From: Streptomyces sp. NBC_01288
Lineage (GTDB): Bacteria; Actinomycetota; Actinomycetes; Streptomycetales; Streptomycetaceae
Assembly (NCBI RefSeq): GCF_035982055.1
Contig: NZ_CP108427.1
Coordinates: 9,299,001 to 9,363,000, forward strand
DNA: 64,000 nt
Direction of reading: 5' to 3'
In this document: positions 8,828 through 16,966 of the stretch, piece by piece
How positions within the stretch are numbered: the stretch's first letter is position 1
How the letters are laid out: every line of letters begins with the position of its first letter
The notes under the pieces: generated by a model
The model's database searches: none
The model's input: only the letters and a program-made list of their open reading frames with translations
Told to the model about the DNA's origin: nothing
Made by a program: the position numbers and the translations under genes

Positions 8828-10350
8828 GAGCGCACCGCGTCGCGGTCGTGGATCAGGCGGATGACCCGGCCGCTCATGCGGTCGTAGTCGCGGTCGTTGT
8901 CGAGTTCGCCGCGGATGCGGTGGTCCGTCATGACGACGATGCGGTCGGCGAAGGTGACCATCTCCGCGAGGTCGCTGCTGATGAGGAGGATGGGCAGGCC
9001 GTCGCGGGCCAGGTCCCAGATCAGTTCGTGGAAGGCGCGCTTGGTGCGGACGTCGACGCCCACCGTCGGCTCGTCGATGACCAGCAACTTGGTGTCCGCG
9101 GCAAGCCACTTGGCGAGGCTGACCTTCTGTTGGTTCCCGCCCGAGAGTTCACCGGCGTTCTGCCCGAGCCCCGAGACGCGGATGCCGAGCCGGTCGACGA
9201 GGTCCTGCGCGACGTCCCGTTCCTCGCGTGCCGACACGAACCCGAGTGCCTTGGCGAGTCTCTTCCACACCGTCACCGTGATGTTGCGGACGATGGGCTG
9301 CTCAAGGAAGACGCCCTCCTCCTTGCGGTTCTCGGTCACGTAGCCGATGCCGAACTCGTGCAGGGCCTGGCGGGGTGAGGTGATGCGGACCGGGCTGTCG
9401 TGCACCCGGACCTCGCCGCCCGTGATCCGGTCCAGGCCCAGCACCGCCTTGACCAACTCGCTGCGTCCGGCGCCGACCAGTCCGTACAGGCCGACGATCT
9501 CGCCGGGCCGGACCTCCAGGCTGATGTCACGGTGTCCGCCGGCCGTGGAGACCTTGTCCAGTACGAGAGTTGGGGTGGCGGAGCGGTCGACCGTACGGGG
9601 GCGCATCTCCGTCGCCGCGTGGGCGCGGCCCACCATGAGGCGGACGATGTCGTCGTGGGTGTGGTCCGACAGGGGAGACGACTCCAGGACCGATTTGCCG
9701 TCGCGCAGCACGGTGACGGTGTCGCAGACCGCGAAGACCTCCTCCAGCTTGTGGCTGACGAAGACGACACAGGCGCCGCGGGCGGCCAGTCGCCGGATCA
9801 CCTCGAAGAGGCGCTCCGTCTCCTGCGGGGAGAGGGACGCGGTCGGCTCGTCCAGCAGCAGGACCCGGCTCTCGGTGTAGAGGGCCTTGGCTATCTCCAC
9901 CAACTGCTGTTGCGCTACGGAGAGTTCACGTACCGGCCGCTGCGGGTCGAGGTCGACGCCGAGTTCGGCGAGGCAGGCGACGGCGGGTGCGGTCATCGCC
10001 TCGCGGTCGACCAGGCCGCGGCGGGAGGGCGGGTTCTGAAGGGTGATGTTCTCCGCCACCGAGAAGCCCGGGATCAGGTTGCGTTCCTGGTGGACGACTC
10101 CGATGCCGGTGCGGGTCGCCTCCAACGGCGAGCGCAGATGGACCTGTTGGCCGTTCCAGGTGAGTCGGCCGCCGTCGGGGGAGTGGACGCCGGTGAGGAC
10201 CTTGATGAGGGTCGACTTGCCGGCACCGTTCTCGCCGAGGAGCGCGTGCACGCTGCCGGCGCTCAGCCGTAGCCCCACGCCGTCCAGCGCCCGCACACCG
10301 GGGAAGACCTTGACCAGGTCCTGGCATTCGAGAAGAACCGTGCCGCTCAC
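8824..10350 (-). CDS. Sugar ABC transporter, double ATPase (RbsA/XylG type)
   Basis: This 508-residue cytoplasmic ATPase has two fused ABC domains. Domain 1 has Walker A GENGAGKST near residue 40, signature LSVAQQQLVEIAKAL and Walker B LLLDEPTASL; domain 2 has the degenerate Walker A GLVGAGRSE, signature LSGGNQQKVSLAKWL and VIDEPTVGVD, the asymmetry normal for the CUT2 family. GTG 10350 overlaps the stop of the permease before it (GTGA). It powers uptake through the two adjacent permeases. CUT2 systems carry monosaccharides, consistent with the mutarotase that follows. Confidence 0.95.
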   Translation of the reverse strand: MSGTVLLECQDLVKVFPGVRALDGVGLRLSAGSVHALLGENGAGKSTLIKVLTGVHSPDGGRLTWNGQQVHLRSPLEATRTGIGVVHQERNLIPGFSVAENITLQNPPSRRGLVDREAMTAPAVACLAELGVDLDPQRPVRELSVAQQQLVEIAKALYTESRVLLLDEPTASLSPQETERLFEVIRRLAARGACVVFVSHKLEEVFAVCDTVTVLRDGKSVLESSPLSDHTHDDIVRLMVGRAHAATEMRPRTVDRSATPTLVLDKVSTAGGHRDISLEVRPGEIVGLYGLVGAGRSELVKAVLGLDRITGGEVRVHDSPVRITSPRQALHEFGIGYVTENRKEEGVFLEQPIVRNITVTVWKRLAKALGFVSAREERDVAQDLVDRLGIRVSGLGQNAGELSGGNQQKVSLAKWLAADTKLLVIDEPTVGVDVRTKRAFHELIWDLARDGLPILLISSDLAEMVTFADRIVVMTDHRIRGELDNDRDYDRMSGRVIRLIHDRDAVRS

Positions 10351-11390
10351 TGGGCACCTCCGGTCTGCGGCAGGACGGCGCCGTCGGTCGTCGCGGACTT
10401 CTCCAGGCGCGTCTGATGCAGCCGGCCACCGGCGACCGTGCCGAGCACGACCAGGCCGATGAGGAGGTTCACCCAGCTCGGGTCCAGCGAGAACTGGGCG
10501 CGCGTGGCGTCGATCAGCCGCGTCACGAAGGCCGCAAGTACCGTGCCCAGTACGGCGATTGAACCGCCGGTCAGCGCCACACCTCCGATGATCGGCGCGG
10601 CGAAGCTCGGCAGCAGCCAGTCGCCGCCGACGCTGCGGTTGACGCCGGGCAACGAAGCTGTGGCGGTCACGGCGGCCACTCCGATCAGCAGCCCGGACAG
10701 GGTGTGCGCGACCACGATCTGCCGGTCGGTGGAGATGCCGGACAGCCGGGCCGCGAGGGGGTTGCCGCCAGCGGCGAGGAGCCGTCGGCCCGCGACCGTG
10801 CGGTACATGAACGCCGCCAGCAGCGCCGCCGCGACGAGCGCGGTGACGAAGACGAGCGGGATGTTCAGCGGCGCCGCCGTGCCGAAGTCGCGCAGGGTGC
10901 GCGAATAGCCGTCGACGGTACGGGTGCCGGTGAGCCGGTACTGCGCCCCCAGGAGGATCGTCATCGTCGCGAGGGTGACGATGAACCCGTTGATCCGGGT
11001 GCCCACAATGGCGACACCGGTGGCCAGCCCGATGGCCGTCGCCGTCAACAGGCCCACGATCACGGCGACTCCGGCGGGCACCCCGTGGTCGGCCATGAGG
11101 ACGCCCATCAGGCATGCCGTGAAGCCGCCCAACGCGCCGACGGCGAGGTTGAGTTGCCCCACGCACAGCGCCACCATCTGGGCCAGCCCGATGAGAATGG
11201 GAGTGGCCAGGTACTGGAGGAAGACCCGCACCGAGGGGCCCTCGAAGAACGCGCCCGACGAGGCGATGCCCAGCGCCACATAGCCCACCACGACCACGCA
11301 CAGCAGCAGCGCCGCCGTGGAACGGGAGAACCGGCGCAGCACCTCGCCGCCCCAACTCCCTTGCCCCAGCGTCACGTTCAAGCGGCTCAT
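10347..11390 (-). CDS. Sugar ABC transporter permease (CUT2) 2
   Basis: This 347-residue membrane protein has about ten hydrophobic segments. It contains the CUT2 permease blocks GQLNLAVGALGGFTACLMG near residue 80, INGFIVTLATMTILLG and a GGNPLAARLSGI loop. ATG 11390 overlaps the TGA of the first permease (ATGA). A heterodimeric channel with the neighbouring permease is expected, since a second, similar permease is encoded next to it. Confidence 0.93.
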   Translation of the reverse strand: MSRLNVTLGQGSWGGEVLRRFSRSTAALLLCVVVVGYVALGIASSGAFFEGPSVRVFLQYLATPILIGLAQMVALCVGQLNLAVGALGGFTACLMGVLMADHGVPAGVAVIVGLLTATAIGLATGVAIVGTRINGFIVTLATMTILLGAQYRLTGTRTVDGYSRTLRDFGTAAPLNIPLVFVTALVAAALLAAFMYRTVAGRRLLAAGGNPLAARLSGISTDRQIVVAHTLSGLLIGVAAVTATASLPGVNRSVGGDWLLPSFAAPIIGGVALTGGSIAVLGTVLAAFVTRLIDATRAQFSLDPSWVNLLIGLVVLGTVAGGRLHQTRLEKSATTDGAVLPQTGGAQ

Positions 11391-12451
11391 GTCGAACGCA
11401 CCACCTTGCGATAGGACACCACGGCGCGGATCCGGTCGGCCGACAGGGCCAGCAGGAGGACACAGCCGAGATAGATGTTCAGGCTCTCCAGACCGACGCC
11501 GAGCAGGTCGAGCCCCTTGCGGATCACACCGACCAGCGCGGTGCCGAGCAGCGTGCCCAGCACCGACACCACCCCGCCGGTGAGCAGGGTGCCGCCGAGT
11601 ACCGCGCCCAGGAAGGACGGCAGCATGAAGTCGTCGCCGATGGAGGCGCGGAACGTGCCGGTGCCGGCCGCCGCCATGAACCCGGCCAGCGCGGCGAGCA
11701 GCCCCGACAGCGTGTGCGCGAGCAGGACCCGGCGCCCGGTGGGGATGCCGGACAGCTCCGCGGCGGCCGGATTGGCGCCGGTGAGCAGGAGTTCCCGGCC
11801 GATGCGCGTACAGCCGTAGAGGAAACCGAGGGCGAGCATCGCGAGGACCGTGAACTGGGCGATCTGCGGGACGGCCGGGGAGCCGCAGATGGGGCCCGCG
11901 CAGATGTCGGCGAGGGAGTAGGAGCGCAGGGCGTCGATGCCGGCGGGGTGGGTGGTGAAGGCGGCGTCGTCGGTGAGGGACGAGTACATGAGGGAGACCA
12001 GGCCCAGGAGGGCGAAGTCCATGGCCAGCGTGACGACGAAGGAACTTACTCCGGTACGGGCGATGAGCCAGCCGGTGACCGCGCCGATCGCCGCCCCGGC
12101 GGCCAGGCACATCAGCAGCCCCACCTGCATGGGGACGCCGAGACGGTCGTAGCCGAGACCCGCGAACATGGCGCCGAAGGCGGCCATGCGGCCGACCGCG
12201 AGGTTCATGTGGCCGACGGACAGGGCGACCATCTGCGCGAGTGCGACCACGGTGAGTGTGGCGATGTCGCGGAGGAGTGGGAAGAGCACCAACTGCTGGT
12301 CCAGGAAGGCCGGTCGGAGCACGCCGAACAGGACGCTGAGCGCGATGACGAGGACCAGGAGGCCGAGTCGTTGGTTGACCCAGAACGGCATGCGGTGCGT
12401 GGCCGTCCTCTCCTCCGGGACGGTGTCCGGCGGGCTGACCGACGTCGTCAT
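11387..12451 (-). CDS. Sugar ABC transporter permease (CUT2) 1
   Basis: This is a 354-residue polytopic membrane protein. It carries the same CUT2 landmarks as its partner (GHMNLAVGRMAAFGAM, SSFVVTLAMDFALLG, GANPAAAELSGIP) and a longer extracytoplasmic loop with two cysteines (ADICAGPICGSP) that could form a disulfide. ATG 12451 overlaps the stop of the enolase-type gene (ATGA). Every junction from this operon's dehydratase to its mutarotase is a 4-nt overlap, so the five genes are certainly cotranslated. Confidence 0.93.
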   Translation of the reverse strand: MTTSVSPPDTVPEERTATHRMPFWVNQRLGLLVLVIALSVLFGVLRPAFLDQQLVLFPLLRDIATLTVVALAQMVALSVGHMNLAVGRMAAFGAMFAGLGYDRLGVPMQVGLLMCLAAGAAIGAVTGWLIARTGVSSFVVTLAMDFALLGLVSLMYSSLTDDAAFTTHPAGIDALRSYSLADICAGPICGSPAVPQIAQFTVLAMLALGFLYGCTRIGRELLLTGANPAAAELSGIPTGRRVLLAHTLSGLLAALAGFMAAAGTGTFRASIGDDFMLPSFLGAVLGGTLLTGGVVSVLGTLLGTALVGVIRKGLDLLGVGLESLNIYLGCVLLLALSADRIRAVVSYRKVVRST

Positions 12452-13539
12452 GCCACCCTCCGGTCGTCCAGCGCGTCCGGGTCCCAGTCGATGCCGATGC
12501 CGGGTACGTCCGGGGCTACGGCCATGCCGTCGCGGATGGTCAGTTCGGTGCGGGTCACCGCCCTCAACTGCGGGATGTACTCGACGTATTGGCCGTTCGG
12601 TACGGCGGCGGCGAGGCTGACGTGCAGCTCCATCAGGAAGTGCGGGCAGACCGCGACGTTGTGACTCTCCGCGAGGTGCGCGACCTTCAGCCACGGGGTG
12701 ATGCCACCGATCCGCGCGGCGTCGACCTGCACGACGGACGCGGCACCGGCCTCCAGATAGCTGCGGAACTGCATCAGCGAGTACATGGACTCGCCTACGG
12801 CGACGGGGATGCGGGTCGCCGCCGCGAGCCGTGCGTGCCCGCTGATGTCGTCGGCGGGCAGCGGCTCTTCCAGCCAGTACGGGTCGTACGGCTCCAGCGC
12901 CGCCGCGAGCCGGAGCACGGAGGACGCCGTCTGGGACTGGTTGGCGTCGGTCATGATGTGCAGCGAGGGGCCGACGGCCTCGCGGACCGCGCGCAGCCGT
13001 TCCGCGTCCTCGGCGGGGTGCGGCCGCCCCACCTTGATCTTGACGCCCGCCCAGCCCAACTCCTGGGCGCGCAGGGCGCTTTTGACCAGTTCCTCGGCGC
13101 TCAGATGGAGCCAGCCGCCCTCGGTGTCGTAGACCGGCACCTCCTGGCGGTGACCGCCGGCCAGCCGCCACAGCGGTTCGCCCGCGCGCTTGCACCGTAC
13201 GTCCCACAGGGCGGTGTCGACGGCGGCGAGGGCGAGCGAGGTGATGGCTCCGGTGGTGGTGGAGCGGGTCAGCGCGAACAGCCGCTGCCACAGCGCCTCG
13301 ATGTTGCGGGCGTCCTGTCCGACGAGTGCGGGCAGCAAGTGGTCGCGCAGCAGGGCGAGTACGGAGCTGCCGCCGGTGCCGATCGTGTAGGAGTAGCCGG
13401 TTCCCGCGAGGCCGTCCGCCGTCTCCAGGTCGACCAGGACCGTCTCCTGTTTGACGAACGACTGCACCGCGTCGGTGCGGTTCTGCTCGACGGCGATGTC
13501 GGCCAGCCTGGCGGTCGCGGCCGTGATGATGCTGCTCAT
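12448..13539 (-). CDS. Enolase-superfamily sugar-acid dehydratase (mandelate racemase group)
   Basis: This is a 363-residue enzyme. The N-terminal capping domain (about 1-125) is followed by a TIM-barrel with the catalytic residues of the MR/MLE group: K-x-K in GVKIKVG, metal ligands D in TDANQ, E in WLEEPL and E in VGES, and a C-terminal H in CPHFLMELH. Such enzymes abstract the alpha proton of an aldonate and eliminate water. With a deoxysugar mutarotase in the operon, an L-fuconate- or L-rhamnonate-like substrate is plausible but not shown. The dehydrogenase, lactonase and aldolase of a full pathway are not in the window. Confidence 0.85.
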   Translation of the reverse strand: MSSIITAATARLADIAVEQNRTDAVQSFVKQETVLVDLETADGLAGTGYSYTIGTGGSSVLALLRDHLLPALVGQDARNIEALWQRLFALTRSTTTGAITSLALAAVDTALWDVRCKRAGEPLWRLAGGHRQEVPVYDTEGGWLHLSAEELVKSALRAQELGWAGVKIKVGRPHPAEDAERLRAVREAVGPSLHIMTDANQSQTASSVLRLAAALEPYDPYWLEEPLPADDISGHARLAAATRIPVAVGESMYSLMQFRSYLEAGAASVVQVDAARIGGITPWLKVAHLAESHNVAVCPHFLMELHVSLAAAVPNGQYVEYIPQLRAVTRTELTIRDGMAVAPDVPGIGIDWDPDALDDRRVA

Positions 13540-13607
13540 TCGGTAATTCCGGTTTCTGTCGGGGGAGTTGGCCGTCAGCGGTGCTTGGCCGTCAGGGGTG
13601 GTCGGCC

Positions 13608-14699
13608 TCAGCCGCAGGAGAGGATCTTGTCGGCGAACCGCGTCTTCAGGTCGGCGGTCTTCGCCTGCCGCGCCTTGTCGTAGCCGGCGACGTTCGCCTT
13701 GGTGACGACGAACGAACCCGAGTCCACCTCGACCCCGGGCGAACGGACCGTGCACTGCTTCGTCTGGAGCAGCGCCAGCGCCCAGATCCCTATCTCGGCC
13801 TGGCCGACCGGGTTCTGCACCACAGTGGCGGTGACCGTGCCCTGTTTGATGCCGCTGAGGATCTTGGCGTCGTCGTCGATCGCGATGACCTTCGCCTTCG
13901 ACCCGGACGACTTGACGACGTCGGCCGCTGCGACGGCCGGGTTGTAGGCGGTCGCGACAATTCCCGTGATCTGACTGCCCTTTGCGGCCATCAGGTCGGA
14001 CACCGCCTTCTGCGCGGTCTGCAGGTCCGTGTCGATGTCGGTGATGGTCTGCAGGAGCTTCACCTTGCCGCCCGACTCCTTCACGGCCTGGGCGACGCCC
14101 TTGATCCTCAACTGGGTGTTCGCGTCAACGTTGTTGCCGGTGAGGTGGACCAGGGTGCCCTTGCCGCCCATGGCCGCGATCGCCGCCTTCGCGGCTTTGT
14201 AGGCGGCGAGTTGGACGTCCGTGGAGAGACAGAAGTCGGCCTCGTCCTTGGTGCCCGCGGGACACGAACCCAGTGAAGCCACCGGGAAACCCTGCGACTT
14301 GAGGTCGGCGAAGGTCGAGTTGATGTCGGTGGGGGAGACGCCGAACACACCGAACGCGTTGTAGCCGCGCGCCGCGAGCGTCGACAGCAGGTTGTTCTGC
14401 TTCTGCTGGTCCCACTCGGCCGTCTCGTCGAAGGCCACGGCTCCGAGACCGTACGTCTTCTTCGCGGCGACGCCCGTGGTCTTCCAAGGCTGGAAGTACG
14501 GGTGGGCGCCGCCGGGCACGAGGGCGACCTTGGTCTTGGAGCCGTCCACGAGGTCGGCGCCGGCGCCCGTACGCGCGGCCGGTGCGGCCTGACTGCCTGA
14601 CTGCGCACCCGAGTTCTTGTAGGTACAGGCCGCTGTCCCCGTCGCCAGCAGCGCGACCGCGACAACTCCGGGCAGGACAGATCTGGTTGGGAAGCGCAT
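13608..14699 (-). CDS. Sugar ABC transporter substrate-binding lipoprotein
   Basis: This is a 363-residue periplasmic-binding-protein-like lipoprotein. It begins with a basic n-region and hydrophobic core (VLPGVVAVALLATGTAAC) ending at Cys25, the likely lipidated residue, although the lipobox has Thr at -3 instead of Leu. A type I sugar-binding fold follows, with ALVPGGAHPYFQPW near residue 60 and ITGIVATAYNPAVAAADVV near 240. ATG 14699 is chosen as the start in front of the signal peptide. It is the first gene of the operon; the dehydratase follows after 68 bp. The long spacer upstream carries repeats that may be the operator. Confidence 0.9.
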   Translation of the reverse strand: MRFPTRSVLPGVVAVALLATGTAACTYKNSGAQSGSQAAPAARTGAGADLVDGSKTKVALVPGGAHPYFQPWKTTGVAAKKTYGLGAVAFDETAEWDQQKQNNLLSTLAARGYNAFGVFGVSPTDINSTFADLKSQGFPVASLGSCPAGTKDEADFCLSTDVQLAAYKAAKAAIAAMGGKGTLVHLTGNNVDANTQLRIKGVAQAVKESGGKVKLLQTITDIDTDLQTAQKAVSDLMAAKGSQITGIVATAYNPAVAAADVVKSSGSKAKVIAIDDDAKILSGIKQGTVTATVVQNPVGQAEIGIWALALLQTKQCTVRSPGVEVDSGSFVVTKANVAGYDKARQAKTADLKTRFADKILSCG

Positions 14700-14717
14700 G
14701 ACCCACCCCTGCGGATT

Positions 14718-14890
14718 CAGATAGGAATCAGATAGGAAATCGATGCGGCGATCGTGAAGGAGGAAGCCGGGCGCGTCAAGGTCTGCGGCACGAACTGGTC
14801 GGGTAGGCAGGGAGTTTATGACTCCAGCGGCCCGCTCCTGTGCCGTTCTTGTGACCTGGCCCTGCGTTAAATCGTATAGGAAATACCTAC
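14718..14890 (-). promoter_or_regulatory. Repeated ATAGGAA sites upstream of the sugar operon
   Basis: Two adjacent direct repeats, CAGATAGGAAT (14718-14728) and CAGATAGGAAAT (14729-14740), lie 19-42 bp before the binding-protein start. A third copy, within the inverted repeat TATAGGAAATACCTA (14875-14889), lies 130 bp further upstream. Two sites at the start and one distal site suggest looping repression by the FCD-type GntR regulator. This is inference from position and repetition only. Confidence 0.4.
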
Positions 14891-15049
14891 GTGTCGGCCT
14901 GGCCGTAAAGGTATAGATCATTCCGGCAACTCGAAGATCGCGTGCCCCGAAGCCCTCTAGGATGACTGGCTTCAGCGTTCGCGGGCGTGCACGTCACAGA
15001 CGTACAACTCATGGGCGTGCAGGGGTAGTTCACCGCAGGGAGTTTGCGC

Positions 15050-15940
15050 ATGGGTTCCGATGAGGTCTTAACCACGCCGCTGGACGGGCTGTCGGCCGGC
15101 CCCGTGGTGCCGCGGCTGGTGCTGGGCGCGCGGTTGCGCGAACTGCGGGAGGACCGGGACATCGCCCGCGTGGTCGCCGGTGAGGCCATCCGCGCCTCCC
15201 GCTCCAAGATCAGCCGCCTGGAGGCAGGCCGCCACCGCTTCAAGCCGCGCGACGTGGCCGACCTGCTCACGCTCTACGGCGTCACGGACGAGGCCGAGCG
15301 AGCCACCCTGCTGGCCCTCGCCGAGGAGGCCAACTCCCCTGCCTGGTGGCAGCACTTCAACGACGTGGTCCCCACATGGGCGCGGGCCTACCTCGGGGCC
15401 GAACAGGCGGCGAGTCTCGTCCGCTGCTTCGAGGTCCAGCGCGTTCCCCACCTGTTGCAGACCGCCGACTACGCGCGCGCCTCGCTCCGACTCGCCCACG
15501 CGGGCGCCGGCGGTGCGGAACTCGACCGGCGGGTCAAGCTGCGGATGACCCGGCAGCGGATTCTGCGGCGGCGGCCCGCGGCACAGCTCTGGGCCGTGAT
15601 CGACGAGGCGGCGCTGCGTCGCCCGGTGGGCGGAATCGGCACGATGCGGGCCCAGTTGAGGCATCTGATCGAGATCTGCCGACTGCCGCAGGTCACCGTC
15701 CAGGTGATGCCGTTCCTCGCGGGCGGGCACGCGGGGGAGGCCGGGCCGGTCACCATCCTGCGGCTGCCCGGGGGCCGGCTGCCCGACATGGTCTACCTGG
15801 AGCAGCGGGTCACCGCCCTCTACCCCGACCGGCCGACCGAGATCGAGTGCTACTGGGACGTCATGAACCGCCTGGTGGTGGAGGCGGAATCGCCGGAGGA
15901 GACTCCGACGATCCTGCATCGCATCCTTCAGGAGACGTGA
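15050..15940 (+). CDS. XRE-family regulator with DUF5753 domain
   Basis: This is a 296-residue protein. ATG 15050 follows GGGAG at 15038-15042; a TTG two codons earlier is too close to the ribosome site. The N-terminal helix-turn-helix (about 20-75) reads RASRSKISRLEAGRHRFKPRDVADLL and the DUF5753 domain occupies about 105-285. Streptomyces has tens of such proteins, usually next to a small DUF397 protein; here none follows. Instead the next gene, on the opposite strand, is a Methyltransf_19 protein. The end of the gene and the following 30 bp are built of a 17-bp tandem repeat. Confidence 0.88.
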   Translation: MGSDEVLTTPLDGLSAGPVVPRLVLGARLRELREDRDIARVVAGEAIRASRSKISRLEAGRHRFKPRDVADLLTLYGVTDEAERATLLALAEEANSPAWWQHFNDVVPTWARAYLGAEQAASLVRCFEVQRVPHLLQTADYARASLRLAHAGAGGAELDRRVKLRMTRQRILRRRPAAQLWAVIDEAALRRPVGGIGTMRAQLRHLIEICRLPQVTVQVMPFLAGGHAGEAGPVTILRLPGGRLPDMVYLEQRVTALYPDRPTEIECYWDVMNRLVVEAESPEETPTILHRILQET

Positions 15941-15970
15941 TCCTTCAGGAGAAGTGATCCTTCAAAGGAC
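15922..15970 (+). repeat. 17-bp tandem repeat spanning the stop of the XRE gene
   Basis: Units start at 15922, 15939 and 15956 (GATCCTTCAGGAGAAGT type; the third is partial). The TGA stop of the regulator lies at the junction of units 1 and 2, and unit 2 would repeat the TGA, so the duplication probably created downstream sequence without changing the protein. Confidence 0.8.
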
Positions 15971-15989
15971 TTGAACTGCCGGGCGGGCT

Positions 15990-16805
15990 CTAGCGCTTGA
16001 GGGCGACACCGCCGTACTGGTGCACCTCCGCGGGGAGACCCCAGGCGCTGTCGTCGGGGCGCCACCGCGAGCAGGAGGCCACGCCCGGTTCGAGCAGTTC
16101 CAGGCCCTCGAAGAAGCCCGCGATCTGCTCGGGGCTGCGCAGGATGTACGGGATCGAACCGCCCTCGTTGTACTGGCGGATGGCGTCGACGTAGGCCTCG
16201 CTGGTGTCGGTGCTGTCGTAGTGGACGAGGTAGCTGCCCGAAGGCAGGGCGTCCACCAGGCGCCGTACGATCGCGCGTGCCTCGTCGTAGTCCTCGATGT
16301 GGCCCAGGATGCCCATCAGCATGAGGGCGACGGGCTTGTCGAAGTCCAGCGTCTTGCCGGCCTCACGGACGATGGTGACCGGGTCGCGCAGGTCGGCGTC
16401 GACGTAGTTGGTGACGCCTTCCGGGGAACTGGTGAGCAGCGCGCGGGCGTGGGCCAGCACCAGCGGGTCGTTGTCGACGTAGACGATGCGGCACTCGGGG
16501 ACCACCCGCTGGGCTATCTCGTGGGTGTTGTCCACGCTGGGCAGCCCGGTGCCGATGTCCAGGAACTGCCGGATGCCCTCCTCGGCGGCCAGATGACGGA
16601 CGGCGCGGGCGAGGAAGTACCGGGCGGCACGGGCGCCGGTCTCTATGCCGGGGAAGATCTCGCGGAACGCGTCACCGGCGACACGGTCCACCTCGTAGTT
16701 GTCCTTGCCGCCCAGCCAGTAGTTCCAGATCCGGGCCGACTGCGGCACGGTGGTGTCGAACCTGGCGAGCGGATCCTGCTCGGAGTTGTCTGCCGCGTCG
16801 GTCAT
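15990..16805 (-). CDS. SAM-dependent methyltransferase, Methyltransf_19 (PF04672-like)
   Basis: This is a 271-residue protein. ATG 16805 has AGGAG 7 nt upstream; a longer in-frame start lacks one. It shows the hallmarks of the actinomycete family: ARIWNYWLGGKDNYEVDR near residue 20, the SAM-binding FLDIGTGLP near 80, VYVDNDPLVLAHARALL near 105 and a proximal YVDADLRDP. The N-terminal WNYWLGGKDN block is diagnostic. These proteins are abundant in Streptomyces, often adjacent to XRE-DUF5753 regulators, and their substrates are unknown. It is convergent with such a regulator here, 49 bp apart. Confidence 0.9.
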   Translation of the reverse strand: MTDAADNSEQDPLARFDTTVPQSARIWNYWLGGKDNYEVDRVAGDAFREIFPGIETGARAARYFLARAVRHLAAEEGIRQFLDIGTGLPSVDNTHEIAQRVVPECRIVYVDNDPLVLAHARALLTSSPEGVTNYVDADLRDPVTIVREAGKTLDFDKPVALMLMGILGHIEDYDEARAIVRRLVDALPSGSYLVHYDSTDTSEAYVDAIRQYNEGGSIPYILRSPEQIAGFFEGLELLEPGVASCSRWRPDDSAWGLPAEVHQYGGVALKR

Positions 16806-16966
16806 GGAAGCTCCTGTGCGTACGGCGGTGAGAACCACGGAACCGTCGAAGATCGGCCGTGGACACCCACGTTATTCCCCCATGGCGCGACTCGTGTGCC
16901 TCGTCGGCCCCAACTGCACGTACCGGCCTGCTCGTTGGCTTGTTCGCTGCGCCCGGTGACGTGGAA

